Of a stretch of 64,000 bases of DNA, positions 1 through 10,939 are shown piece by piece. The DNA comes from Artocarpus heterophyllus (Eukaryota > Streptophyta > Magnoliopsida > Rosales > Moraceae), in the NCBI GenBank assembly GCA_025403435.1, contig CM046341.1, forward strand, positions 5,651,462 through 5,715,461. Reading direction: 5' to 3'. A program made the translations under genes and the position numbers. Positions within the stretch are counted from its first letter, which is position 1; each line of letters opens with the position of its first letter. The notes beneath the pieces are model-generated. The model saw nothing but the letters and a program-made list of their open reading frames with translations, made no database searches and was not told the DNA's origin.

Positions 1-1203
1 CCGAACTTTGCTTCCGGCAGGCCGAACTGTGCAGTTCGGCAGGCCGAAGCAGGGCGTCCGGCAGGCCGACCGAGCATGGAAAATTTTGTGATTTTTACCC
101 GATTTCACTGTTTTGAACCCTGATTTAAATCCCAACCTTATAGGATGATTTTAATGATACAAATGACACACTAGGACATCATGAAATGATTTAGTAACAT
201 AGAATGTTTCGAACTAGATATTGATCGACTTAGTTTGTATCTAGGATTGTTCGTGGTTCCGTGGAGCTAACGTATAGCGGACCGGGATTACGGTGTGGGG
301 TACCGGCACGAGTATTGAGGTAGGACTTCTATCCTATTTCTTTGGTAGCCTGGTTTTGAAATGATTTGGCTTTGAAAAGGATTTCTATCAAAATGTTTTC
401 AACGGTTGTTTGAAAATGGTTTTATCGGTTATATTTTTATATACCGTGACATGAAATGAATTTCATAATGAATGTAATTGACAACACTCGGTAATTGGGT
501 TTTGAATGATAATGATAATAAACACATGGGCATGATGCCATATCAGAGATCGGGTCGTGATCGACCTTGGGGGCAGGTCCCGAAACCCAGCTGGGCCACT
601 ACGGTGGTGATTTCATGGTTTGCCTAGGTAAAAGTAAATTGGTGTTTTGATTTGACGAGTAAACTGTTCTGTGTCAGAACGGTTCTACTCAATTTATTTA
701 TTTATTTATTCAAGTTCCCTTTCTGTATAACTCCTGGTAATGTTATGTTTCTTTGCATTAAATTATTTTATAAAACTTAGTCCTACTGAGCCTTTCGCTC
801 ACGTTTTATCTGTTTTAAATTCCCCCCTCTAGGTGGTTTCCCATTTAGGTTTGGAAAAGATTCTTCGGACCGAACTCAGGAGCAATAGGAGAATTTATTT
901 ACATTCTGTATTATTAATCAAGGCATGTAAGACTTAACTTTATTTGTACTTGGACTGTAATTGTATTTATGATATTGTCAGAACCATGTGTGTGCACAAG
1001 TTGTGGGTTGTGGAACCCATATTCGCGGTTTTTATTCAATTATTATTATTTGCTAAATATTTATAAATTCGTTTATCAAATGTGGTGGAAAATCTCTTTA
1101 TTTCTTGCTTAATTGGATTTTTAAACCCTTAATTTCAATTAAATTCTCTTTTAATTAATCTAAATATTCTGCCACGTCACCTCCCGTACTCCGGGGCGTG
1201 ACA
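1..1203 (+). repeat. 5' LTR (3'-most 1203 bp)
   Basis: This is near-identical to 6896-8098. It ends GCGTGACA directly before the primer binding site. About 946 bp of the LTR lie outside the window. Positions 1-75 contain the end of the GGCAGGCCGA array described in the 3' LTR. Confidence 0.95.
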
Positions 1204-1206
1204 GAA

Positions 1207-1218
1207 TGGTATCAGAGC
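1207..1218 (+). other. Primer binding site, initiator tRNA-Met
   Basis: TGGTATCAGAGC, three bases after the LTR end, is the standard complement of the 3' end of plant initiator methionine tRNA. It primes minus-strand DNA synthesis in most plant LTR retrotransposons. Confidence 0.93.
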
Positions 1219-1308
1219 TCAAGGTTATGAACCTTGGGAATTGTGCACACATAGGTTTGACAATGAAATACCTCTGACAGTCCAAATTTTGTTTTCAGAA
1301 GTGAGAGA

Positions 1309-2784
1309 ATGGCACCTAGACGTCGTTCGACAGCTGACGCCGAGTTCGGAAATGATGAGGGCCTGATGAGGTCTATGATTGCGGCTTTCCGACAGATGGC
1401 AGCCAGGACTAGACCGGAAGACTCCAGTGTTGGTAGTCGGCATGCTTTCTTTAAGGAATTTCGGCGGGCGTCTATTCCGACTTTTGATGGCAATGGGGAT
1501 CCGTAGTTAGCAGAGTATTGGTTGGATTCGATCTTGAAGCATCTTGATACTCTTGGTGTGCCTGGAGAGTATCGTGTGGAGTTTGCGGCGTATAAGCTCG
1601 AGGGTGGCGCTAACACCTGGTGGAAACAAACTAAGCGTCTGGAGCGCGGTGGCGATATCGGTTGGGACAAGTTCGAGGATCTGTTCTATGATCGGTATTT
1701 TCCGCAGGGATATAGAGATCAGAAGGCAGTTGAGTTTTATAGATTGCAGCAGGGTGATATGTCAGTTCGGGAGTATGAGGCAAAGTTTAGCGAGTTGGCT
1801 AGGTTTGCTCCATCAGCTGTGGCATCGGAGCGCGAGAAATGCATCAAGTTTCAGGAAGGACTCAAGGCTCCTATTCGACGGCAGTTGGTTGCTCTACGGC
1901 TTAGGGGTTTCGGAGAGCTTGTGTCGTCGGCGATCTCCGTGGAGAATGATTACGTGCAGTATTGTGAGGACCGAGCCAAGGCTTCAGGAGGACCGCAGAG
2001 GAGTGGCAGGAAGAGCACCAGTAGTCGTCCAGCTCCGGGGAAAGGCAAGCAAGGCGGTGCGACCAGTGGCAGTAGCAGTTCGTCTGGCAGCGGGCGCAGC
2101 AATCCCTACAGCTTTCATTGTCATTTCTGTCAGCAGCCCGGACACATCAAGAGGAATTGCCCGATCAGGAGTGCTCGTCTTGGATCGCAGACCGGGGAGG
2201 ATGCCAGTCATCAGTCTCAGCCTCAGCCTCAGACCCTACCTCCGCCTCCGCAGTACCCGCAGTTGCAGTATCCGCAGTTTTCTCCTCAGCAATTCTCATA
2301 TCCGGCACGGGGACAGCAGCCGCAGTATTTTCAGCGCAGTGTTCCTCAGTATAGAGCGCCGAGTACAGGTAGTGTGCAGTCATCTCCATCTCAGCAGTAT
2401 CGGCCGAGTAATCCAGGACCCAGCAATGTCGGTAGAGGAAAAGGGAAGGCGCCAGTGCAGGTTCATGCAATGGCATCTGGAGGGTCAGATTCTCAGATTG
2501 GTAACGCGGTTGTCGATGGTATGGTTTTGGTTTCTAGATCTCTAGCTCGCGTTTTATTTGATACCGGTGCCTCTCATTCTCTCATTTCGAGTTCCTTTGT
2601 ACATGCCTTGGGATTAGAAGTAGAAGAGTTTAATGAACCCCTAGTTATAACTTCTCCCTTGGGGCGGGTGTGTGTAAATTGTGTGTGTAAATCTTGTAAA
2701 ATAAAGATTGGGGATGAGATTTTGAATAGTGATTTGATTATACTCCCCATGAGTTCCTATGATGTGATTTTAGGGATGGACTAG
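1309..2784 (+). pseudogene. Retrotransposon gag and protease, broken by two TAG stops
   Basis: The frame opens at ATG 1309 (MAPRRRST). The gag capsid region follows (LEGGANTWWKQ, then VREYEAKFSELARFAP). A CCHC zinc knuckle of spacing CX2CX4HX4C lies at 2119-2160, after a Ser/Gly/Lys-rich segment and before a Gln/Pro/Tyr-rich linker. The aspartic protease active site DTGA is at 2560-2571. TAG codons at 1504-1506 and 2782-2784 interrupt the frame; the second lies just after the protease, in the GMD motif. Reading resumes in the same frame after each stop. Known role: coat protein and maturation protease of the virus-like particle. Inference: this copy cannot make the full polyprotein. Confidence 0.92.
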
Positions 2785-4400
2785 TTGTCCAGGTATAGTG
2801 CAGTTGTGGACTGCCAACTTAGAAAGGTGACCCTAGTGTCTGATAGGGGGACGGTAATCACTTACCAGGGTGGTGGTGATTGGCTAATGAGTGAGCGTCT
2901 CATGAAGTCATGTCTAAGAGGGCGAAGGAATCTAGATTGTTTTGCTTTTCTTGCCAATCTGGATTGCGAGCCCTATGTTTCGAGTAGTGGTGTAGCGATT
3001 CCGGTGGTTGGTGAGTTCGAGGATGTCTTCCCCGACGAGTTATCAGGATTACCACCGCATCGGGAGATTGAGTTTGGTATCGAGTTGTTTCCAGGGACAT
3101 CACCGATTTCTATGGCACCTTATCGGATGGCGCCGACAGAAATGAAGGAATTGAGGAAGCAACTTCAGGAGCTTGCTGATAAAGGATATATTCAGAATAG
3201 CACATCTCCGTGGGGAGCACCAGTTTTGTTCGCTAAGAAGCACGATGGGACTCTCAGGTTATGTGTGGATTATCGGCAGTTGAACCGTGTTACGGTGAAG
3301 AACAAGTATCCCTTGCCTAGGATTGATGAGTTATTTGATCAGTTGGGAGGTTCGCGATACTTCTCGAAGATTGACTTGCGTTCAGGTTATCATCAGCTCA
3401 GAATCAAAGAAGAGGACATTCCCAAGACAGCTTTTAGGACTCGGTATGGGCACTTCGAGTTTCTGGTTATGTCTTTCGGGTTGACGAATGCTCCAGCAGC
3501 TTTTATGGATCTGATGAACAGGATATTTAGGCCGTATCTGGATCAGTTTGTGATCGTGTTCATCGATGATATTCTTGTGTATTCTAAGACTTGGGAGGAG
3601 CATGAGCAGCATCTTCGGATCGTGCTTCAGATTCTGCGGGAGCACCAGTTGTATGCTAAGAGGGAAAAGTGTGAGTTCTGGTTGACTGAGGTCAAATTTC
3701 TGGGTCATGTCATCTCGGAGCATGGTATTTCAGTGGATCCGTCCAAGATTGAAGCTATATTGGAGTAGGAACGACCAAGGAATGTAGCGGAGATTCGCAG
3801 CTTCTTAGGTCTTGCTGGATATTACAGGAAATTTGTAAAGGACTTTTCGAAGATTGCAGCTCCGTTGACGAGGTTGATCAGGAAAAATGTCAGGTTTGAG
3901 TGGGATGAAGACTGTGAGTCTGCTTTTCAGGAATTGAAGAACCGGTTGACTTCAGCTCCAGTATTAGTTATTCCTAGTAGTGACGAGCCGTATGAGGTTT
4001 ATGCTGATGCTTCAGGGCGTGGACTTGGATGCGTGTTGATGCAGCATGGACGTGTAGTAGCGTACGGATCGAGACAGCTACGACCTCACGAGCGGAATTA
4101 TCCTACTCACGATTTAGAGCTTGCAGCGGTGATTTACGCGCTGAAGATTTGGAGATGTTACTTGTATGGAGCATCGTTTCAGGTCTTCTCCGATCACAAG
4201 AGTTTGAGGCATTTGTTCACTCAGAGGGATCTCAACTTGAGGCAGCGCAGATGGGTAGAGTACATGGAGGATTATGATTTCGCGTTGCAGTATCATCCCG
4301 GAAAAGCTAATGTGGTCGCGGACGCGCTTAGCAGGAAGTCTTCAGGGATTCTCGCTTGTTTGATTTTTGAGGACTGGAGCAGGGATGCGACAGTGAGTGA
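2785..4400 (+). pseudogene. Retrotransposon reverse transcriptase and RNase H, broken by a TAG stop
   Basis: Same frame as gag. Reverse transcriptase motifs appear in order: [36 protein letters not shown], and the catalytic FIDD at 3559-3570. A TAG at 3766-3768 separates the palm from the thumb. RNase H follows, with its first catalytic Asp in YADAS at 4006-4008, the Glu in DLELAAV, the Asp in FSDHKSL at 4192-4194, and a last Asp in [10 protein letters not shown]. All visible catalytic residues are kept, so only the stop codon inactivates this part. Known role: copies genomic RNA into DNA. Confidence 0.93.
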
Positions 4401-5901
4401 GTATCGGCTACAGTATCATGAAGACGGTGATCGAGTTTTGTTGTATCACGTGGAAGCGACTCCAGCTCTTGTTCGGATGGTGAAGCAAGGTCAGTGGCAG
4501 GATCGACATTTGCAGGGGATTTGGTCGCGGATTCAGAACGGGGAGCAGTTCGAGGAATGGGGCGTGCATGCAGATGGATCGTTGTACTTCCGGGAGCGTC
4601 TTGCAGTTCCAGTTATCGCCGAGGTGACGAAAGCCGTTCTAGACGAAGCTCATAGGTCTCAGTTTGCTATTCATCCGGGGAGCACCAAGATGTATCATGA
4701 TTTGAAGAGGCACTATTGGTGGAGAGGCATGAAGAAAGATGTTCGTGAGTACGTGGCCAAGTGTTCGACGTGTCTTCAGGTGAAAGCCGAGCATCAGAAG
4801 CCTGCAGGTTAGCTTCAGCCGCTTCCTATTCCAGGGTGGAAATGGGAGCATGTGACGATGGATTTTCTCACAGGTTTGCCGAGGACGGAGCAGCGGCATG
4901 ATGCAGTTTCGGTTGTAGTCGACAGGTTGACGAAATTGGCGCATTTCATTCCGTTTAGGTCGACGTGTTCCAGGAAGATTCTCGGGGAGTTGTATATGCA
5001 GAACATTGTGAGGTTGCATGGGGTTCCTTTGTCCATCACCTCTGATCGAGACACCAGGTTTAATGCTAAGTACTGGAGGAGTTTTCAGGAGGCTTTGGGT
5101 TCGGATTTGAACTTCAGTACGGCGTTTCATCCTCAGACTGATGGGCAGTCTGAGCGGGTTATTCAGGTTCTCGAGGATATGTTGCGTGCTTGTGCGTTGG
5201 ACTTCGGCGGGAATTGGAAGCAATGTTTGCATTTGGCGGAGTTCGCGTACAACAACAGTTATCAGGCGAGTATCGGTATGGCACCATTTGAGGCGTTGTA
5301 TGGGCGACCGTGTCGGTCACCTGTGTGTTGGGCCGAGCCGGAAGATAGAGTTATTCTTGGGCCGGATGAGATTCGTGACAGCAACGAGAAAGTCGCGGTG
5401 ATTCGGGATCGGTTGAGAGCAGCTCAGAGTCGGCAGAAGAGCTACGCAGATAGGAGACGTAGACCCTTAGAGTTTGCGGTTGGAGATTTTGTTCTCTTGA
5501 GGGTGTCACCTCGTAAGGGAACTATGCGGTTCGGAGTGAGTGGGAAACTCGCGCCGAGGTATATTGGGCCGTTCGAGATCACTCAGCGTGTTGGTGTGGT
5601 CGCTTATCGGCTTGATCTTCCGCCCGAACTTTCTCATGTGCACGATGTGTTTCATGTGTCTATGCTTAGGAAATGTCCACCTAGGCAGGGTAAGATAGTA
5701 TCGTTTCGCGATGTGCAGGTTCAGGAGGATACGACGTACGAAGAAGTGCCGATTCATATCATCGACCGGAAAGTGATTAGCTTGCGTCGTCGTGAGATAC
5801 CGTTGGTAAAGGTCGTGTGGCAGCATCACGGGGTTGATGAAGCCACTTGGGAACTAGAGTCGGGTATGCGGGAGTTATATCCGCATTTGTTTTGCTTTTG
5901 A
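4401..5901 (+). pseudogene. Retrotransposon integrase with chromodomain-like C terminus, broken by a TAG stop
   Basis: The zinc-binding HHCC motif has His at 4651 and 4672 and Cys at 4762 and 4771. A TAG at 4810-4812 falls between this domain and the catalytic core. Core acidic residues are Asp 4861 (MDFLTGLP), Asp 5044 (SDRDTRF) and Glu 5152 (GQSERVIQ). After the core come a GPF/Y-like segment (RYIGPFEI) and, from about 5737 to 5898, a chromodomain-like tail (VVWQHHGVDEATWELE). Such tails are known to steer chromoviruses to heterochromatin. The frame ends at TGA 5899-5901, 48 bp before the 3' LTR. Confidence 0.93.
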
Positions 5902-5935
5902 GATGAGTTGTAAATTTCAAGGACGAAATTTCTTT

Positions 5936-5949
5936 TAGGGGTGGAGAGT
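5936..5949 (+). other. Polypurine tract
   Basis: A purine-rich run (TTAGGGGTGGAGAGT) abuts the first base of the 3' LTR at 5950. It is the expected plus-strand primer for this element. Confidence 0.85.
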
Positions 5950-8098
5950 TGTAACGTCCCGAAATTTATTTAACATTAATGTAATGTAAATGATGAATTA
6001 GTGTGCCATAATTAAAGTTTTAACTTTAATTAGATTATATGGTTGGATTTTTAGTTTTTGGTTGTTTTGTTAAATTGATACATTTAAATGATTTCTTATG
6101 GATTTAAAATGATGTTCTGAGTTTTAAAACACAACAATTTGTAAAATGTTAAAAATACTTCGTTTTGCAAAACCGTGGGCGGCACATGGTTTTCGCACAG
6201 TAAAACCGTCCACCGATTTTCTCTATTTATTTCCCTCTTCTCTCTCTCTCTCTCTTCACTCAGCTCCCTCACTCTCTCTCTCTTCCCTCCCGTGGATTCC
6301 CTCTCGGCAGCTCTCTCTCTTTCAAAAATTTTTGATTTCCATTCGAATCCAAGATTCGGAACAGCAAGGAGGAAGCTCGGGGACGTGATTCGGCAACCGA
6401 AAACGCGGATTGAAGCTTCGATTCGAGGTTAGATTCGAAATTTCTAAACTTTTTACAAAATTTTCGATTTTGTGTGTTTTTGAAATCTAAGTTTGTTTTA
6501 GCTTAGAAAACCGTGGATTTGTGTTAAATGAGCTTAGAACAACTAGAATCTAAACCTAGATTGAAGAAAAACGGATTGGATTCAAGATTTTCATTTTTCT
6601 CCTCTTTTTCTCATTTTTGGATTTTTGAGGATTTTGAGTTTAAATGTTGTTTAAATGATTCCAAACATGTTCTAGAATGTTTTTCTATCAATTATAGTTG
6701 TTTTTCATGCCTGGGATTTGAGAAAAACAGGTTAGAAACAAGATTTGGATTTTGGGGATCGAGAAACCCGTGGCTGGGATTTCTGGATCTTCCCAGTTCG
6801 GCAGGCCGAAGTTCATGTTCGGCAGGCCGGAGTGATGATCGGCAGGCCGGTGTTCTTTCGACGGGCAGGCCGAATCTGGGGAAATGTTCGGCAGGCTGAA
6901 CTTTGCTTCTGGCAGGCCGAACTGTGCAGTTCGGCAGGCCGAAGCAGGGCGTCCGGCAGGCCGACCGAGGCATGGAAAATTTTGTGATTTTTACCCGATT
7001 TCACTGTTTTGAACCCTGATTTAAATCCCAACCTTATAGGATGATTTTAATGATACAAATGGCACACTAGGACATCATGAAATGATTTAGTAACATAGAA
7101 TGTTTCGAACTAGATATTGATCGACTTAGTTTGTATCTAGATTGTTCGTGGTTCCGTGGAGCTAACGTATAGCGGACCGGGATTACGGTGTGGGGTACCG
7201 GCACGAGTATTGAGGTAGGACTTCTATCCTATTTCTTTGGTAGCCTGGTTTTGAAATGATTTGGCTTTGAAAAGGATTTCTATCAAAATGTTTTCAACGG
7301 TTGTTTGCAAATGGTTTTATCGGTTATATTTTTATATACCATGACATGAAATGAATTTCATAATGAATGTAATTGACAACACTCGGTAATTGGGTTTTGA
7401 ATGATAATGATAATAAACACATGGGCATGATGCCATATCAGAGATCGGGTCGTGATCGACCTTGGGGGCAGGTCCCGAAACCCAGCTGGGCCACTACGGT
7501 GGTGATTTCATGGTTTGCCTAGGTAAAAGTAAATTGGTGTTTTGATTTGACGAGTAAACTGTTCTGTGTCAGAACGGTTCTACTCAATTTATTTATTTAT
7601 TTATTCAAGTTCCCTTTCTGTATAATTCCTGGTAATGTTATGTTTCTTTGCATTAAATTATTTTATAAAACTTAGTCCTACTGAGCCTTTCGTTCACGTT
7701 TTATCTGTTTTAAATTCCCCCCTCTAGGTGGTTTCCCATTTAGGTTTGGAGAAGATTCTTCGGACCGAACTCAGGAGTAATAGGAGAATTTATTTACATT
7801 CTGTATTATTAATCAAGGCATGTAAGACTTAACTTTATTTGTACTTGGACTGTAATTGTATTTATGATATTGTCAGAACCATGTGTGTGCACAAGTTGTG
7901 GGTTGTGGAACCCATATTCGCGGTTTTTATTCAATTATTATTATTTGCTAAATATTTATAAATTCGTTTATCAAATGTGGTGGAAAATCTCTTTATTTCT
8001 TGCTTAATTGGATTTTTAAACCCTTAATTTCAATTAAATTCTCTTTTAATTAATCTAAATATTCCGCCACGTCACCTCTCGTACTCTGGGGCGTGACA
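5950..8098 (+). repeat. 3' LTR, 2149 bp
   Basis: It starts TGTAACGTCC and ends GCGTGACA (TG..CA). A TATA-like CTATTTAT near 6222 is followed by a CT-rich tract (6235-6320), a likely start region for transcription. The GGCAGGCCGA array is at 6797-6965. Farther on are GGAGCTAACGT (about 7157) and the CCTACTGAGC..TTTCG block (about 7676), both shared with other LTRs in this window. Confidence 0.95.
6797..6965 (+). repeat. 22-bp-period array of TTCGGCAGGCCGAA palindromes
   Basis: Eight GGCAGG cores begin at 6800, 6821, 6841, 6864, 6890, 6911, 6933 and 6955 (steps of 20-26 bp, mean about 22). A full unit is the inverted repeat TTCGG-CAGG-CCGAA. Spacers vary and the cores are conserved. The end of the same array is at 1-75 in the 5' LTR. 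Confidence 0.9.
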
Positions 8099-8570
8099 GG
8101 ACAACAGAAACAAAACTCACATTAACGTACCTTTTTCATCTTTCAATGTTAAGCGAGATTCTGAATTATATTATAATTTGAGAAAATTATATATTATGTC
8201 ACACTTTTAAAAGTTGTGTTTATTTATCTCATATTTAAAAAAGTTTATATCGCACAATCATTCATATTTAATGTTAAATTGTGCAGTAAATAAACATACG
8301 TGTCATTTATAAAAAACAAATCTTAAAAGATAATATTTATAAAAATTCTTATTATAATTTTCTCCTGTCAAAGTAAATGTATGGCTGTTTAACACGGTTT
8401 TTTTTTTTTTAGTGCTTTATAGTTTCTGCGGACCTAGAATTTGTAACACAATCGAGAAACCGGCCGTGATCACTACAAGTTTCGATCTGAGCAGACATAG
8501 TGAAATAGTTTTTTAACCAGGAAAAAAAATCGCAAGCTTATTTCATTTTTTTTGTTTGTTTTTAATAAAG

Positions 8571-9230
8571 CTCATGAAGGTGGTATCTAGCATTCGCATA
8601 AATCTCCTAAACGTTATCAAAACGGCTGTCCCAAATGTTGATAAGAATGTTCACTAAAGACCCTACTTCTAGTGGACAATATGGATGTAGGGCATAGTTC
8701 TAGACACACTAAATAGAATATTGGGCTCGTAGGATCCAATCTTCACATTAAATACCCTAAAAAGGGCCACCACGATGTTCATACCTTTAACCTTAAATTC
8801 AATAACGGTTATTTACCGCTAGGCCAACACACTTTGTAATAAGCTCATCCAACTTTAATGATGCAAACAACTAGGTAGGACCACACCAATCTCATGAATG
8901 TGGTGTCCAGCGTTAGCATATATCTCATAAACGTTACTTAAGAGGTTGTCTCAAGTATTGACAAGAATGTTAGCTAAAAATCATAATGAGAAACCTACTT
9001 CTAGTAGACAAAATAAATGCATGGCGTGGTTCTAGATATACTAACTAGAGTATTGCACTCGTAGGAACCAATCTTCACATTCAATACCCTGAAAAAGACC
9101 ACCACGATATTCATACCTTTAACTCTAAACTCTAAATTCAATCGCAGCCATTCTTTACCGCTAGACGTGATAAGCTTATTCAACTTTAATGAAGCAAACC
9201 AATAGCTAGAACCACACCAACCTCATGAAC
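8571..9230. repeat. Tandem repeat, two units of about 320-330 bp
   Basis: Unit 1 begins CTCATGAAGGTGGT at 8571, unit 2 begins CTCATGAATGTGGT at 8891, and the first bases of a third (CTCATGAAC) are at 9222. The two units align over their whole length with point changes and small indels. There is no convincing coding frame. This could be a satellite fragment or a local duplication. Confidence 0.8.
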
Positions 9231-9439
9231 TTTTAAACGTGTTTCAAATTTATAACAAATTTGACCTAAAAATTACAAGTGAAAATCATTAAAAAAAAAC
9301 TTCTATAAGAATGAACTATACTAAACATTATGCACAAAAAGATCAGCCATACCCTCTTTGTACTGAGGATCAAAATATGATTATTGATAGGAATATCAAT
9401 ACTTCAAGTTTAAAAAAAAAATTTGAAGAAAATATAAAT

Positions 9440-9650
9440 GTCGATGGAAATATTATAAAAAATTATATATACTATGGACATATTTTTTAAAACAGTATTT
9501 ATTTTTGATATTTTGAGACCATATACTAAACATTGAAAGAAAAATATCAAAATATCAAAAATATTATATATACTATGAATATATGTTTTGAAACAATATT
9601 TATTTTTGATATTTTGAGATATAATAAACATTGGAAAAAAAATATTTACA
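9440..9650. repeat. AT-rich tandem duplication, period about 101 bp
   Basis: The block around ACTATGGACATATTTTTT (9471) recurs around ACTATGAATATATGTTTT (9572). Both copies end in TATTTTTGATATTTTGAGA. The open frame on the minus strand here is only a consequence of the repeat. Confidence 0.6.
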
Positions 9651-9691
9651 TAGACAAGTTTTACATAGGACCTCAATACTAATTAGTTAAT

Positions 9692-10169
9692 GGGTTATTT
9701 ACATTTTTATATTTTGTAGTTTAGATTTATTCGAACAATATTCTTTCAGTTTTTGATCTCATCAAATTTATACCTTCAAATTAGATTTGATATACAAATT
9801 TATACTTTTACCCAATCAATCTTCAATTTTAACATATGAAATTACCAAAATACCCTCAAATTTTAAAACTTAAAAAACTTTATATTAAGGTTTTTGACTT
9901 CAAAAATATATAGAATACCTTCAAAAAGAGGTATTTTGTATGCTTTTATTTTTGTTTTCTTCTTTCTTTTTTTGAAAGTTTTAGTTTTTTTTTTATATTT
10001 TACTTAAGGATAATTTAGTCATTTTAAATGTTAAATCAACTATTAACTGATAGAAGTGATAGATGTGTGTATTAAATCTAATATAAAGGTACACATTCGA
10101 TCAGATCGAAAACTAAATGTATAGTTTTTGAACTAACCTAAAACAAAAGGTATAGGAAGATAAATATCC
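9692..10169. mobile_element. Fold-back MITE candidate
   Basis: The left end GGGTTATTTACATTTTTATA and the reverse complement of the right end (GGATATTTATCTTCCTATAC) are alike, and similarity continues inward to TTTTTGATCT and its complement (AGATCGAAAA). Length is about 480 bp and no coding frame is seen. The target-site duplication is not clear. Confidence 0.5.
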
Positions 10170-10587
10170 TGCTTAAACATTTATTCAAGCAATATTAGTT
10201 TTGTAACATGCTACTCTACAAAATGAAGAATAATATTAACTATAAAATCTAATAGTTAGTAAAATATTGACGAAAACAAAAATACGTACATCGACTACAA
10301 ATCAATATTTTCATTCATAATTTTTTATATTTATTAAAATTTTTGAAATCTTATCTGAATTTATTGTACAAAATTTATCAGAAATTATTATACACTTGGA
10401 AAAATATTTTGTTTTATACAAAGGGAGGGAAAATGTCATCATTTTTTAGTTTGGTTAAGCCTAAATTAAATTCTCAATCTATGATTAAGATAAAAAGACT
10501 TACAACCAACTATAGTTGGGACTATAATAATTCTAAAATTTCAGTGAGACTTTTGAAAAAATATTGAAGATATATACATATATATAT

Positions 10588-10592
<5 letters not shown>

Positions 10593-10622
<30 letters not shown>

Positions 10623-10780
10623 CCGGTGGCAGACCATCCAATTTGCCATTTCATTGCGTAAGATCGGCTCCTGAACATCAGCCCAGCTTGTCAGGTGCCC
10701 AATGGATGGCAATGCTAAAGTCCAAATTTAGATTTTTGGGTTTATGCAGGGGTGGGGCCAGTCGTACTGAAATTCTGAAT
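10593..10780 (-). mobile_element. Possible A-tailed retroposon fragment
   Basis: A 30-base T run (10593-10622) is followed by about 140 bp of non-AT-rich sequence (TTCCGGTGGCAGACC..). Read on the minus strand this is unique sequence ending in a poly(A) tail. I do not recognise the body, and no duplication was identified. Confidence 0.3.
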
Positions 10781-10789
10781 AATAACTTT

Positions 10790-10924
10790 TTAAAAAATAT
10801 GAACAGTATAAAGCTCTCACATGCTACAGTAACAATAAAAAAATGTGCTACAGTATAAAACTCTCACATGCTACAGTAAAAGTGGTTCCCACCACTGGTT
10901 CCCACCACCCTTCCAAACACCCTA
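10790..10924 (-). mobile_element. MITE family A, copy 1
   Basis: Two core units (AAAGCTCTCACATGCTACAG and a variant) are followed by a GTGGTTCCCACCA duplication and the terminal sequence CCAAACACCCTA. The inner boundary is uncertain. Confidence 0.65.
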
Positions 10925-10939
10925 TTAAGATTGTATCCA

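Larger units (their letters stand above)
1..8098 (+). mobile_element. Ty3/gypsy LTR retrotransposon, chromovirus (Tekay/Del-like), 5' end outside window
   Basis: Order seen: partial 5' LTR, primer binding site, one reading frame for gag, protease, reverse transcriptase, RNase H and integrase, a C-terminal chromodomain-like segment, polypurine tract, full 3' LTR. Integrase after RNase H marks Ty3/gypsy. The C-terminal chromodomain and 2.1-kb LTRs suggest the Tekay/Del clade (clade is inference). The 1203 bp shared by the two LTRs differ at 12 positions (11 transitions) plus two 1-bp indels, so insertion is recent. Four in-frame TAG codons (1504, 2782, 3766, 4810) break the polyprotein, with no frameshift. 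The target-site duplication cannot be checked because the left edge is missing; the 5 bp after the right LTR are GGACA. Confidence 0.95.

Noticed and set aside
1504..4812. Programmed amber readthrough or a reassigned TAG codon to explain the four in-frame stops
   Set aside because: The stops fall at unrelated places inside domains, and plant nuclear genes use the standard code. The host genes here end in TGA or TAA, so they do not test the idea, but random decay is simpler.
6797..6965. CRISPR-like regularly spaced repeats
   Set aside because: The units are 22-bp degenerate palindromes with 8-12 bp spacers, inside a plant LTR, with no cas genes. Repeat and spacer lengths are far from CRISPR values.
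6146..6987. Plus-strand frames of 80-123 aa downstream of the integrase
   Set aside because: They lie inside the 3' LTR, in the CT-rich tract and palindrome array. The LTR explains the sequence.
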